From Paraglaciecola mesophila (GTDB lineage Bacteria; Pseudomonadota; Gammaproteobacteria; Enterobacterales; Alteromonadaceae), in NCBI RefSeq assembly GCF_009906955.1, contig NZ_CP047656.1, forward strand, positions 1,877,501 to 1,941,500: 64,000 nucleotides of DNA. The letters run 5' to 3'. The notes under the pieces were generated by a model that was not told the DNA's origin, did not search any database, and was given only the letters and a program-made list of their open reading frames with translations. A program made the translations under genes and the position numbers. How positions within the stretch are numbered: position 1 is the stretch's first letter; each line of letters starts with the position of its first letter. This document shows, in pieces, positions 18,940 to 28,455 of the stretch.

Positions 18940-19018
18940 CTAGAAAATACCCTTTGCACCGAATGAGCACAAAGACATTCGCTCATGGTGCAGCGTTCCC
19001 TTGGAGTACTAGAGAAGC

Positions 19019-20956
19019 TTATTCACCTTCTACGTTGAGGCGGGTATCGCTAGGCTCTGGTAAACCCAGCGCTTCTTCTAATTTTGCGGCCATGGATTGC
19101 ACAATATAAACACTCGCTGCATTTGAAAGATGCGCCCTATCTCTGACCATTATTTCGTTATCGCGATATATCAGACATTTTCCTTTTTTACACAACAAGT
19201 CTTGGGGGCTAAAGACGTTTTTATCTGGTAATAGTGCCTTAATTTGTTCAGATGCCTCAACCCCATATTCTGGCGCTAATAGGTAATCTGCCGGTGCTTT
19301 TGACGACGTCGCCAAGCGCATACCAAGAAATGCCGGATTTTGTACAGGGTAAATAGGAACTTGATTAACAATAAATACTTTTTTGTTCCATTCTGTCAGC
19401 GTATTGAAGGTGCTCTGCACACTCGACAAATCGATATCTGGGTCTTCAACTTTAAAAGCCCACGCCCAATTGCCTGCCAGAATTAAGCGGCTAATATCAT
19501 GCTTATCGATTAACTCTTTGACGAACTCATTATTGACTCGACATTGCGGGTTACGTGGAATATCTGTATCAAAAAGGGGCGAACAACCTGCACTTGCATA
19601 CAGCGCAATATTAACATTTAGCACTTGCTGGATGGTTTTTAGGCCGCCAATTAAGTGAAACGCATGGGAGTCTCCCCACAATAAGATCGTGTCCGTTGCC
19701 CCCGGCGTCTTCATGACACAAGTATCGTAACGCCAGCTGTCATAGTAAAACTGATCTTCTTTGATAAAGCAGTCGGCGAAGCCACTTTTTTTGTGAGAGT
19801 CTTTTAGGTTGGCTTGCTCGACGAACTCAGGGAAGCGACTTTTAAAACCATCGCCTTTCCACACCATCACACCCAGTACAAAAATAACAGCGCTAAAAGC
19901 AATAGACGTTGAATACACCTTTAGCGGCTTTAGTGTATTCCCCCGTTTTAGCCTAAATGGCCCTTCTAAGTATTTGCATGACAAATGACTTATGCCGTAA
20001 GTGACAAGAAGAAGTAACAAGGTATCCCACCAAACAAGCTCTCTGATGATCCAGTAACCGTAAAACACCACTATGGGCCAATGCCATAGGTACATGGAAT
20101 AGGAAATCTTGCCAGTAAACTGCATAAACCTAAGCTTCAGAAAGCGGCCAATCCATTGGTTCTGATCGTTTGCCCAAATAAGCAATGCCGTGCCTAAACA
20201 AGACGGAACCGCCGCCCAACCAGGGAAGAGACTTTCTTTATTTAAGATAAAAATGGGGCTAATCAGCAACACCAAACCCAACACACTCAACCAACTGGCA
20301 GCTTTTGCATTAGGCACAATGTTTTCTTTGAATGCGATAGCAACAATGGAGCCAGCTAATAGCTCCCAAAATCGAAAGGGTGATAAATAGAATACAGTGC
20401 TTGCCGACGTATCAATATACCAAATTGAAGCCACAAAAGAGCTTGCGAACAACGCGGCGACAGACCAATAAAAAACACGTTTACCTGCTTTATAACTGGC
20501 CCAAACAACCACTGGGAAAATTAAATAAAACTGCTCTTCGACGGCCAGTGACCATGTGTGTAATAGTGGGCTTAATTCAGATGAGCCTTGAAAATAATCA
20601 CTGCTTAACCAGAAAAACACATTCGACAGATAAGCTATCGCCGCAATAGCGCTGCGCCCAAATTCTCGAAACTCATCAGGCATGAAAATAAAATACGCCG
20701 CAAGAAACGAAGCAAGAATCGTCGCGAAGAGCGCCGGGAATAGTCGTCTAATGCGCTTCTCGTAAAATCCGAGGAAACTGATTGATTGCTGTTCCGCGTC
20801 TTTCATTAAAATAGACGTGATAAGGAAACCTGAGATAACAAAAAATATATCAACCCCTGCGTAACCACCTGACATCCCAGTTACGCCGAAATGGAATAGG
20901 ACCACCGCAAGTACAGCTAACGCTCTTAAACCATCAATATCTTGACGATGCTTCAT
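19019..20956 (-). CDS. Acyltransferase 3 family protein with C-terminal SGNH domain
   Basis: 645 residues. Begins with HRQDIDGLRALAV, the classic start of OafA-type acyltransferases; HTWSLAVEEQFY is near residue 145. About ten membrane segments fill residues 10-365. The SGNH part has GDSH (D429-H431) and D606-x-x-H609. Role: O-acylation of a glycan at the membrane. It has exactly the same length as the gene at 1783 and the same domain order, in mirror orientation, but the sequences are clearly diverged. Upstream region divergent with the flippase. Confidence 0.88.
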   Translation of the reverse strand: MKHRQDIDGLRALAVLAVVLFHFGVTGMSGGYAGVDIFFVISGFLITSILMKDAEQQSISFLGFYEKRIRRLFPALFATILASFLAAYFIFMPDEFREFGRSAIAAIAYLSNVFFWLSSDYFQGSSELSPLLHTWSLAVEEQFYLIFPVVVWASYKAGKRVFYWSVAALFASSFVASIWYIDTSASTVFYLSPFRFWELLAGSIVAIAFKENIVPNAKAASWLSVLGLVLLISPIFILNKESLFPGWAAVPSCLGTALLIWANDQNQWIGRFLKLRFMQFTGKISYSMYLWHWPIVVFYGYWIIRELVWWDTLLLLLVTYGISHLSCKYLEGPFRLKRGNTLKPLKVYSTSIAFSAVIFVLGVMVWKGDGFKSRFPEFVEQANLKDSHKKSGFADCFIKEDQFYYDSWRYDTCVMKTPGATDTILLWGDSHAFHLIGGLKTIQQVLNVNIALYASAGCSPLFDTDIPRNPQCRVNNEFVKELIDKHDISRLILAGNWAWAFKVEDPDIDLSSVQSTFNTLTEWNKKVFIVNQVPIYPVQNPAFLGMRLATSSKAPADYLLAPEYGVEASEQIKALLPDKNVFSPQDLLCKKGKCLIYRDNEIMVRDRAHLSNAASVYIVQSMAAKLEEALGLPEPSDTRLNVEGE

Positions 20957-21493
20957 AATAATCCGATTTCATTCATCCATTTGGCGCATGATAATAAGAG
21001 TTATCTGCACACCATGCAATACACTCTAGGCTTTGTATTTTAAACTTTTGGTAAATCTATCTTTATCGCTGATTTAACCAAGAATCGGTCGCTAAATTAT
21101 TATATTATGCGCCCCGCATTGAACATTTTGCACCTAATAATCTGCAAGATACGCGTATTATTTCGCCATCTTGAATTGGGTAACGCGCATTTATCAGACG
21201 CCCCTTTAAATAACGCAAACTGCCTGCCGGGTAATGTCATGATTTTGATATAAAAAATCATTACAATGCGTCGGTCACTTACGTTATGCAATAATCGCAG
21301 GTAAAAATAAACCGTGTAAATTTGCAAATTAATGTTGGCACTATTAATGCCTGTACTGGCATGATCGGATCACAATATAAAGCGAAGCTTGACCGTTCTC
21401 GCGAGTGAAAATTACTAAAAACAGATGAACAAGTATTTGGACGAATGCTCATCAGAGCATTTAGGATGAAAGGATTAAAATGAGAGTGAGTAA
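20957..21493. other. Divergent intergenic region
   Basis: About 540 bases, no convincing gene. A 75-codon frame on the minus strand (21100-21327) has no ribosome binding site or recognisable content. Should hold promoters of the acyltransferase and of the flippase operon. Confidence 0.4.
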
Positions 21494-22948
21494 ATGTCGT
21501 TAAAGAAACAAGCCGCTAAAGGAGGACTGTGGCTCTCAATCACACGAACCGGTATCAGTGTTATTGATTTTCTCGTGTTTGTTTATTTAGCGCGTATTCT
21601 TAGTCTTGAAGATTTTGGTTTAGTCGCTTTTTGTATGTTGTTTATTGAGTTCGCTAACGTTTCAATCAATGCTGGTGTTAACCAAAATATCGTACAGCGT
21701 AAAACCTGGGATGAACAATACGCGTCCAGCACTATGGTGTATGTTGTCGGTTTAGCTTTTTTAGTCGCTTCAGGTTTAGTTTTCATAGGCGCGCCGATTG
21801 CCTATTTCACCTATTCTCATATAGCGGCTTTCGTTTTTATGAGTCTTGCGCCCATAACCATATTGTTGAGCCTACAAGTAGTGTTTAACGGTAAATTAGT
21901 GAGAGATTTTAAAAACAAGCAAATGGGCTACGCTAAGCTGATCGCCTCGATTCTTTCCGCTATCGTGATCATCACTCTAGCCGAGTTAGAATATGGACTG
22001 TGGTCGTTGGTCGTTGGTCGTTTGGTACTTGCCAGTTTAGAACTAGTATTTTTTTCACTTATCGCTGAGTTCCGCCCAAAGTTTTATTTCAACAAAGAAG
22101 ATAAAAAGGAGCTGAGAGAGTTTTGCTTGCCACTTTTGGGGGCGGCAGTATTATCTATGGTCAATCAAAAGTGTGTTTCGCTGTTCACAGGTTTAGTGTT
22201 AGGTCCAGCTAATTTCGCGTTACTAAACGCCGCTAAACGTGGCGAAACCATGATAAATCAAATCACGATGGGCTCTATTAACTCCATGGTTGTACCTGCT
22301 TTTTCGCGAGTGGAAGAAGGAACGAATTTAGGAGACCTATATATAAAATTAGTGGTCATTACAGCGACCATTGTCATGCCCATGTTCATGGGGCTTGCAG
22401 CTATTGCCGATCCGTTTGTCACGATTATATTCGGAGAAAAGTTTAGCGATAGTGCTGTTTTCATGAGCATTTCGGCTTTTGTTATGTTTCCCGCAATTAT
22501 CGGTTGGTTTTTACCCACTCTACTCGTATCACAAGGTAAAACGGCTGATGCGTTTAAATTAACCATAATAAGCGTAACTAATAGCGTAATTGTTGCTGGG
22601 TGTACCATTTGGTTTGGTATAACAACAATGCTCATAGGCATTGTTGTTTCGAATTTTTTAGTACTGCCTATGCGATTTAAAATAGTCAAAAAACACGTTA
22701 GCATTGATATTAAAAAATTAGCATTCTGTATCTTACCTTCCTACCTTTGCGCTCTGGCTATGTTTGTTTGCATTATGTTTTTTAAAAATATTTTAGAACC
22801 AGTAATCGCTAACCAAGTTATTTTATTAATATTATTGATATTGATCGGCTGTGTTAGCTACCCAGCTTTCGGCTTTATGTTTTTCTATAAGCACACTAAT
22901 GAGCAATTACGCGTGGCGAAGGGAATGTTTTTAAAGAATAAAAAGTAG
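21494..22948 (+). CDS. Lipopolysaccharide/exopolysaccharide flippase (Wzx-like)
   Basis: 484 residues with 12-14 hydrophobic segments. Start AAKGGLWLSITRTG and the run RILSLEDFGLVAF near residue 35 are typical of WzxC-like members of the MOP exporter superfamily, which flip undecaprenyl-linked repeat units to the periplasm. Only flippase in the window. The next gene, a pyruvyl transferase, follows after 46 bases, probably in one transcript. Its coding sequence contains three exact tandem copies of GGTCGTT (22002-22022), which would shift the frame if one unit were lost or gained. Confidence 0.87.
   Translation: MSLKKQAAKGGLWLSITRTGISVIDFLVFVYLARILSLEDFGLVAFCMLFIEFANVSINAGVNQNIVQRKTWDEQYASSTMVYVVGLAFLVASGLVFIGAPIAYFTYSHIAAFVFMSLAPITILLSLQVVFNGKLVRDFKNKQMGYAKLIASILSAIVIITLAELEYGLWSLVVGRLVLASLELVFFSLIAEFRPKFYFNKEDKKELREFCLPLLGAAVLSMVNQKCVSLFTGLVLGPANFALLNAAKRGETMINQITMGSINSMVVPAFSRVEEGTNLGDLYIKLVVITATIVMPMFMGLAAIADPFVTIIFGEKFSDSAVFMSISAFVMFPAIIGWFLPTLLVSQGKTADAFKLTIISVTNSVIVAGCTIWFGITTMLIGIVVSNFLVLPMRFKIVKKHVSIDIKKLAFCILPSYLCALAMFVCIMFFKNILEPVIANQVILLILLILIGCVSYPAFGFMFFYKHTNEQLRVAKGMFLKNKK
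22002..22022 (+). repeat. Three tandem copies of a heptamer within the flippase gene
   Basis: GGTCGTT at 22002, 22009 and 22016, perfect copies. They encode part of LWSLVVGRLVL. The unit is not a multiple of three, so copy-number change would truncate the protein. Confidence 0.7.
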
Positions 22949-22994
22949 CAGGAAATAATTACTTAAAGTTAATCGTTTTAGGAGAAACATATTC

Positions 22995-23813
22995 GTGAAC
23001 ATATTTAGTAGTAAGTCAAATGACAGATATTACCAGAATAAAATTGATAAGCAGGCGAGAAACTTGGCTTACTTTTGGCAACCGAAGACTGAAGCCCCAA
23101 ATATTGGGGATTATTTGGCGTTAGATATCGTGCAGCAAATGCTTCATTTGAAAAACCGGTTCGTATTAGACAAAATAAACAAGAAAAGCAAATTAATTTC
23201 AATTGGTTCTGTTTTGCACTTCGCACAGAATGGAGATGTTTTATGGGGCACTGGGCGCAACGGTAAGGTGGACGAAAAAATGCACACTTACTCATCACTA
23301 GATGTGAGAAGTGTTCGTGGTCCTTTGACTCGAGATTATCTTTTATCCAAAAACATATCATGTCCCGAAGTGTATGGAGATCCTGCGATATTGGCTCCTT
23401 TGTTTTATCCAGAGCAATTAATGTGCCCAAACGGTGCCTCTCAAGAATTCGTAATTGTTCCTCAACTCAATGACGATATAAAGTTTTACAAAGGATATGA
23501 AGATTTAATCGTAAGTCCAAGAATGTATCCAGGTGAATTTATTAAGGAAATCCTTAAAGCTAAGACAGTAATCAGTTCGAGTTTGCATGGAATAATACTA
23601 GCTGAAGCATATGGTAGAAATGCATTATTCTTAGACTCTGGTAGTGGTGAAACACGCTTTAAGTATGACGATTATTATCAGGGAACTGGGCGTTCAAGCT
23701 ATCAAGCTACAATAAGCATCGAGGAGGCAAAAACATTGCGTTCTGAACCTATTCCTGACTTAGCTATTAGACAAAAAGCATTAGTCGAGGTCTTCCCGTA
23801 TGAACTATGGTAG
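22995..23813 (+). CDS. Polysaccharide pyruvyl transferase family protein (copy 2)
   Basis: 272 residues with the same blocks as the copy at 5091-5912: NIGDYLALD, GSVLHF, GTGRNGK, RGPLTRDYL, YGDPAIL and SSSLHGIILAEA. GTG start at 22995 with AGGAG ten bases upstream. Follows the flippase by 46 bases. Having two near-identical enzymes suggests either gene duplication with two acceptor sugars or redundancy left by rearrangement. No terminator of quality was seen after it. Confidence 0.85.
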   Translation: MNIFSSKSNDRYYQNKIDKQARNLAYFWQPKTEAPNIGDYLALDIVQQMLHLKNRFVLDKINKKSKLISIGSVLHFAQNGDVLWGTGRNGKVDEKMHTYSSLDVRSVRGPLTRDYLLSKNISCPEVYGDPAILAPLFYPEQLMCPNGASQEFVIVPQLNDDIKFYKGYEDLIVSPRMYPGEFIKEILKAKTVISSSLHGIILAEAYGRNALFLDSGSGETRFKYDDYYQGTGRSSYQATISIEEAKTLRSEPIPDLAIRQKALVEVFPYELW

Positions 23814-23951
23814 ATTTAGTTAAAAAGGAAATTGATTGCTTCCTCTATTTGAAGCTATTGTTAGGCTACTCGCTTAAAATTGCGATTAGCCTTAAAGTAG
23901 TTCGCTAAACGGGCAAGACAAACTTGGTTTATGGCGCGATGTTGCGCTCAC

Positions 23952-24587
23952 TTACAATCGAGTAGATTTACACTTAGACATACCCAAGAAAAGAAGCACG
24001 CACATTACGAGAAGAAATAGTTTGGGTTCGCTTACGTTTATCGCTCTGACTAGTTGTACACTAAAATCGCTAGCTGAAAAGTCCGCCGAATGACGACTAT
24101 TATCAGAATATATCCCAGCTGCAGGCTCACTATCGGTGTAATATGCTCCTGCTGAGCGATACGCTCCGTCGTTATCCAAGTCATTGCCAAACATTATGTT
24201 TGAAATACCACCGAACGCATTCTGGCTGACACCAAAGATAGCGACTAAATTCTGATAATCATCCACTGATATGAAGTCGCTTACTTCGCTGTTTTCGTCT
24301 TGAGCACTGTGCCAGTCAATTCCAGAAATAAAATGACTATACATGCCTATCATCTCGTCACTCGAGGCGAGTCGCCAACCAGCTTCACTGTATGATGTTA
24401 AAGCTTGATTGATAGACACACCCGCGAGGGTGTCCCAGCGCGTCCAATTTAGTCCGTTGCCTGTAATGATATTGGTGGAGGTATCGAGAGAGAAATCATT
24501 TCGAGTAATCAACGCTCCGTGGGCGAAATGGGACATACACACGACAGAGAAAATGCACACATATTTAACCCAGATTATCATTTTCAT
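23952..24587 (-). CDS. Secreted protein with PEP-CTERM-like tail
   Basis: 211 residues. Signal peptide about 1-24 (cut after AHG). The body has the pattern of PEP-CTERM proteins with a GWRLASSDEM block (about residue 70) and a C-terminal SVQLVRAI strand. The tail reads NVSEPK, a hydrophobic stretch, then KCKSTR, so the sorting motif is SEP with a weak basic end. It may be a functioning but divergent signal. A poor sigma-54-like GG/GC pair lies upstream around 24655-24670. Next minus-strand gene upstream is the beta-helix protein (167-base gap). Confidence 0.65.
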   Translation of the reverse strand: MKMIIWVKYVCIFSVVCMSHFAHGALITRNDFSLDTSTNIITGNGLNWTRWDTLAGVSINQALTSYSEAGWRLASSDEMIGMYSHFISGIDWHSAQDENSEVSDFISVDDYQNLVAIFGVSQNAFGGISNIMFGNDLDNDGAYRSAGAYYTDSEPAAGIYSDNSRHSADFSASDFSVQLVRAINVSEPKLFLLVMCVLLFLGMSKCKSTRL

Positions 24588-24754
24588 AAACAGTCCTTAT
24601 TGATGGTAAACGAGTCATCTTTAATGGTGTTCCTGTTAGCAGACAATTTCACTGAATAAGTAGCGAAAAACAGCCCCATAGCAACACATTAAGTCTCAAT
24701 GCATTTCAAATATAGGATCTATCGCTTAAATCACCAAATTTTAGCCCTGCTTTA

Positions 24755-27322
24755 TCATTCGCTCCACTTCCCCACTCGAATTACTGAGTTAATGTCACTC
24801 TGCTGGATTGCCTTAGGCTCAATAAACCTGAGATTTTTAAAGGATACTTGTGAAGCTTTACTGGCCGGTTTGTCATCGTCCATAACCAATACTAGTCGGT
24901 CGAACGTTTCAATATTTAAGCTGCCAACAGGGATACTTAAGGTTTCAAACTCGTCAATAGTAGTGTATTTAAACGTATCGTTTGACCATTTCTGGCTACC
25001 GGCAAATTTATACACATTAGCACTTGTTAATGCGTTGTCGTTTTCAAATGCGATACCCACTATTTCCCCAAAACCGTTGTTTTTTACCTCAAGCTCTAAC
25101 ACGGTTTCAGGTGTTAACACCACATACACAGGTACACTCTTCCATGTATTACCATAGAGCGTAATAGCGCCCCCATTGTCACTAATTTGGTAATCGCCGT
25201 CTTTGTCTTGGGTATCAAATGATTTAATTGGAAGGTGTTCAAAATTGATTGTAAATTCTGACGTTGTTTCATCTACAGAAGCATTGGTATTAGCCAAGGT
25301 ATTTTGCATCAAATTTGAAGTTTGAGAAAAATTGGGAATGAAAAATTGCTGCTCAAGCTCTAGATTGAAACTGGCTCCTGAATCCTTGATTTGTTCGGCA
25401 ATATCTGTCTGTTCTGACCAAGGGTGATAAAAATTCTCCCCTATATTGGCGAGAACAGTTGGTGCACTGATACGGGTATTAAATATAAGGTTATTGGTGA
25501 ATTTGGAACCACTGAATTGTTCTATATCATAAATCCCCTGCCCCATTTTACTCCAGTATTTATCGTGAATGAGCACGTTGTTTTTTACATTCGCCCAAAA
25601 TGTATAATCCCCATTAAACCCTGCAGCCGCTATCCCATTACTGTTTGTCACGACTAAGTTTTCAAAAATATTCACAATACCAGCTGGCGTAGACATTAAG
25701 CCACCAAGTTTTATCGCCGCCCATGCTTTTTGACGTTCGTCCCCTAGGTTATGAATATAATTATTAAATATATAACTTGGCCCCAACATGTTGGGTATGG
25801 CACTTATTCCGCAATACCCCTGCTCTATTTCATTGTTGTAAAACAGTACGTTACTTTGCCCACCGTCGAGTTCAATGATGTCGTCGTTGGCATAACCAAG
25901 GTAATTGCTATAAATAGCTGAGTCTCTGAGGAAGCCGCCCCAAGCCCGAGCATTTGCACGACTTTCAATGACGTCATTAAATCTATGCTTGTCACTGCCG
26001 TAAAAGCGGTTGTTGCGTACAATGTATTGCCCTCGATATTCTTCAACTGAATGTCGAGCTGCTAACAACAAGGCACTTGGGCCATAGGGATGACCATACC
26101 CCCAATGATTGGCTTTTTCATTTGGGCTGTGTATTTCGCAATTTTCAATGGTCACCACACCAGTTTCTTGCAGAAAAATGCCAGAGTCATAGTTTATCGC
26201 CTTGGTGCTTTCTGTATTCTCATACGCGACACCATCACGCATTTCTCCCGCGATTCTGCCAAACTCAGAGATGTTACAGCCGTCAATCCACACGTGATGT
26301 GCCTTCTTAGCGCTAATGCCGTAAAGGCGACCTCCTTTGACGTTTATATTCTCAAATTTAACGTAGCTCTGACTGCCAATATCAATGGCGGCGTTGTCCC
26401 CTTCTGATGCGATAATCTCTACTCCATCGCCTTTGATTAGCGCCCATCCATCTTCAGAACCTTGAATGCCCAAAGCAGTTAAATTAAGTTGCCCCCCTTT
26501 GTATATATCAGCAAGGGAATAGACTTTTTCTGGATCAATTGGTGGCGAATTTGGTCTTGTACGAAAGGAATACAACTTCTCATCGACCACCTCGTTCTCT
26601 TTAATGAATTGCAGTTTTACATCGTATTCGGTCTGCGCGGCTAAATGCACAATTGAACCCGACATAGCCCCTTGGATTGGTTCCCACTGCAATGATAGAG
26701 CGGGTAACCATTGCGTTGTCGAATTGGGTTTAAACCACACCCGTGTATTGGTCTCTTCAGTTTGGTTGTATACCGTTAAGCTGGCCGAATGGATGAGCGG
26801 AACAATGCGGTAATCTAGGTTACTCGACGCTGTTGCTGGGAAGATTCTTGCGGGGTCTAAGCCAGCCAATAGCGCTGCGGACTCTAGGGTCGCACTTTTT
26901 ATCGCTGAATCAGCATAAAGCTGCTCTACAATGCGATACGCATCTATAGGATAAAGTTGTAGTGCAAGTGTGACCCATTCTTTAGTTTGTGTTGCATGGC
27001 TTTCACTTAAGTCAACAATTGCCTGCGTCACACTTTGAGAATGCATTGTTTGCAGCAGGAGTGCAGCAACATTCTGTTTATGTTTAATGAGGAAACGGTT
27101 AGATTTTTTAACTGAATAGGCTGGGTTGTCTAACAGTTTGATTATCTCTGAGCGGCTGGAGAGTTGCTGCGCCTTGACTTCCTGAATAAGAAAACTGCCG
27201 ATTTGATCTATTGCTGATATTTTCTGTGGGGCATGAAAGTGCGAGCAACCTAGCACGTTGATAACAAAGAACATGGCGAACAAGCTTCTACCGCACCACG
27301 TTGTCTTATCTATCTGATACAT
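24755..27322 (-). CDS. Right-handed parallel beta-helix protein, probable lipoprotein
   Basis: 855 residues. N-terminal hydrophobic segment ending in NVLGCS, a weak lipobox (Cys about residue 26). Residues about 150-250 hold a beta-sandwich-like part; residues 290-620 show the repeated short strands and Asn/Gly turns of a pectate-lyase-type beta-helix (KFENINVKGG, HVWIDGCNISEFGR, VTIENCEIHSPNE, YIVRNNRFYG, VLFYNNEIEQG). A C-terminal domain of about 180 residues follows. ATG 27322 is chosen over TTG 27328 because GAGGA is nine bases away. Such proteins in glycan clusters are often lyases or epimerases, but no catalytic set was identified. Confidence 0.7.
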   Translation of the reverse strand: MYQIDKTTWCGRSLFAMFFVINVLGCSHFHAPQKISAIDQIGSFLIQEVKAQQLSSRSEIIKLLDNPAYSVKKSNRFLIKHKQNVAALLLQTMHSQSVTQAIVDLSESHATQTKEWVTLALQLYPIDAYRIVEQLYADSAIKSATLESAALLAGLDPARIFPATASSNLDYRIVPLIHSASLTVYNQTEETNTRVWFKPNSTTQWLPALSLQWEPIQGAMSGSIVHLAAQTEYDVKLQFIKENEVVDEKLYSFRTRPNSPPIDPEKVYSLADIYKGGQLNLTALGIQGSEDGWALIKGDGVEIIASEGDNAAIDIGSQSYVKFENINVKGGRLYGISAKKAHHVWIDGCNISEFGRIAGEMRDGVAYENTESTKAINYDSGIFLQETGVVTIENCEIHSPNEKANHWGYGHPYGPSALLLAARHSVEEYRGQYIVRNNRFYGSDKHRFNDVIESRANARAWGGFLRDSAIYSNYLGYANDDIIELDGGQSNVLFYNNEIEQGYCGISAIPNMLGPSYIFNNYIHNLGDERQKAWAAIKLGGLMSTPAGIVNIFENLVVTNSNGIAAAGFNGDYTFWANVKNNVLIHDKYWSKMGQGIYDIEQFSGSKFTNNLIFNTRISAPTVLANIGENFYHPWSEQTDIAEQIKDSGASFNLELEQQFFIPNFSQTSNLMQNTLANTNASVDETTSEFTINFEHLPIKSFDTQDKDGDYQISDNGGAITLYGNTWKSVPVYVVLTPETVLELEVKNNGFGEIVGIAFENDNALTSANVYKFAGSQKWSNDTFKYTTIDEFETLSIPVGSLNIETFDRLVLVMDDDKPASKASQVSFKNLRFIEPKAIQQSDINSVIRVGKWSE

Positions 27323-27786
27323 AATCAATTATCCTCTTGCCGTTTAAATACATATACCAACTAAAGCTAACAGGGCTTGAATACATTTATAGAAACCAGC
27401 ACCCAATTATCGAAAACAGTTGAGGGTAATAATTCTATCCATTATAAACCATACACAACGTTATAGTAGCTGGAAAAGGTATGAAATAAACCACTAATCA
27501 TCTTTGCCAAATACCTCAGAGCTAACGTCATAAGTAATATCAACAACTTCGTGCTTGATTCGACTTCGATGAAGCAACTAAATAAGAATACTTTGCTAAT
27601 CATCAATCAGCTAGCATACTATTGATAATCATGGCTAAATTAGCCTATGGTAGAGAAATATGCCTATTTCAATCGTAGCCTTGCTTTACGTGATGACCTG
27701 TTTGATCGAATCAATGAAATACTCATACGGCTCAATCACCACACAATAACCTGCAATAAAAACAAATAAAGGATCCCATTTCGTTC
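27323..27786. other. Divergent intergenic region
   Basis: About 460 bases without a gene, between the beta-helix gene and lapG. A short dyad GGCTAA-A-TTAGCC lies near 27634-27646. Nothing else recognised. Confidence 0.4.
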
Positions 27787-28434
27787 ATGCGTTTTTTTGG
27801 CTATTTCTTTACAACAGTGTTGATTGTTTTTATGTTGCGCGCAGCAGCGGACAGCAACATTGTGTTCAATGACGCCCTATTTAAGAAAGTGCGAAACCAG
27901 TATGACGACGATGCCCTAGAACGCGTGAGAGACTGGCAGCAATTGCTAAGCACAAGCCACAACTTACCCATAGATGAAAAACTTTATCAGGTTAACAACT
28001 TTTTTAATGAGCTTGAGTTTGTCGATGACATTGATCATTGGGGGAAAGATGATTATTGGGCAACACCCGTAGAGTTTTTAGCCACTGAGGGTGGTGATTG
28101 CGAAGACTTTGTTATTGCTAAGTATTTCAGTTTAAAAGAATTAGGCGTACCCGCGGAAAAATTGCGCCTAATGTACGTTACCGCCACCCGCCTGCGTCAG
28201 GCACACATGGTGCTGGCCTATTATGAAGAAGCCAACTCAGTACCCTTGGTACTCGACAACATCAACAGACGAGTTTTACCTGCCTCTCGACGACGGGACT
28301 TATTACCCGTTTACAGCTTTAATGGTGACGGCCTATGGCTGGCTAAAGAGCAAGGTCGCGGGCAAAAAGTACAACAAGGAGGCAATAACAATTTATGGAA
28401 CGATTTAAACAAACGAATGCAATTGGGCGATTAA
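27787..28434 (+). CDS. lapG: LapG-like periplasmic cysteine protease (BTLCP family)
   Basis: 215 residues with an N-terminal signal segment. Catalytic triad of the bacterial transglutaminase-like cysteine protease family is visible: C105 in GGDCEDF, H140 in QAHMVL, D157 in LVLDNI. Known members cut the N-terminus of LapA-type giant adhesins and so release biofilm; they are held in check by LapD when c-di-GMP is high. The lapD-like gene follows after 21 bases. No adhesin gene is in the window. Confidence 0.88.
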   Translation: MRFFGYFFTTVLIVFMLRAAADSNIVFNDALFKKVRNQYDDDALERVRDWQQLLSTSHNLPIDEKLYQVNNFFNELEFVDDIDHWGKDDYWATPVEFLATEGGDCEDFVIAKYFSLKELGVPAEKLRLMYVTATRLRQAHMVLAYYEEANSVPLVLDNINRRVLPASRRRDLLPVYSFNGDGLWLAKEQGRGQKVQQGGNNNLWNDLNKRMQLGD

Positions 28435-28455
28435 AAATGCTTAAGGAAACCGACC

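Noticed and set aside
21100..21327. 75-codon frame on the minus strand
   Set aside because: No ribosome binding site, no recognisable content, and it lies in the expected promoter region of divergent genes.
24655..24670. GG/GC pair as a sigma-54 promoter before the PEP-CTERM-like gene at 24587
   Set aside because: Register is right but most other consensus positions fail; kept only as a remark.
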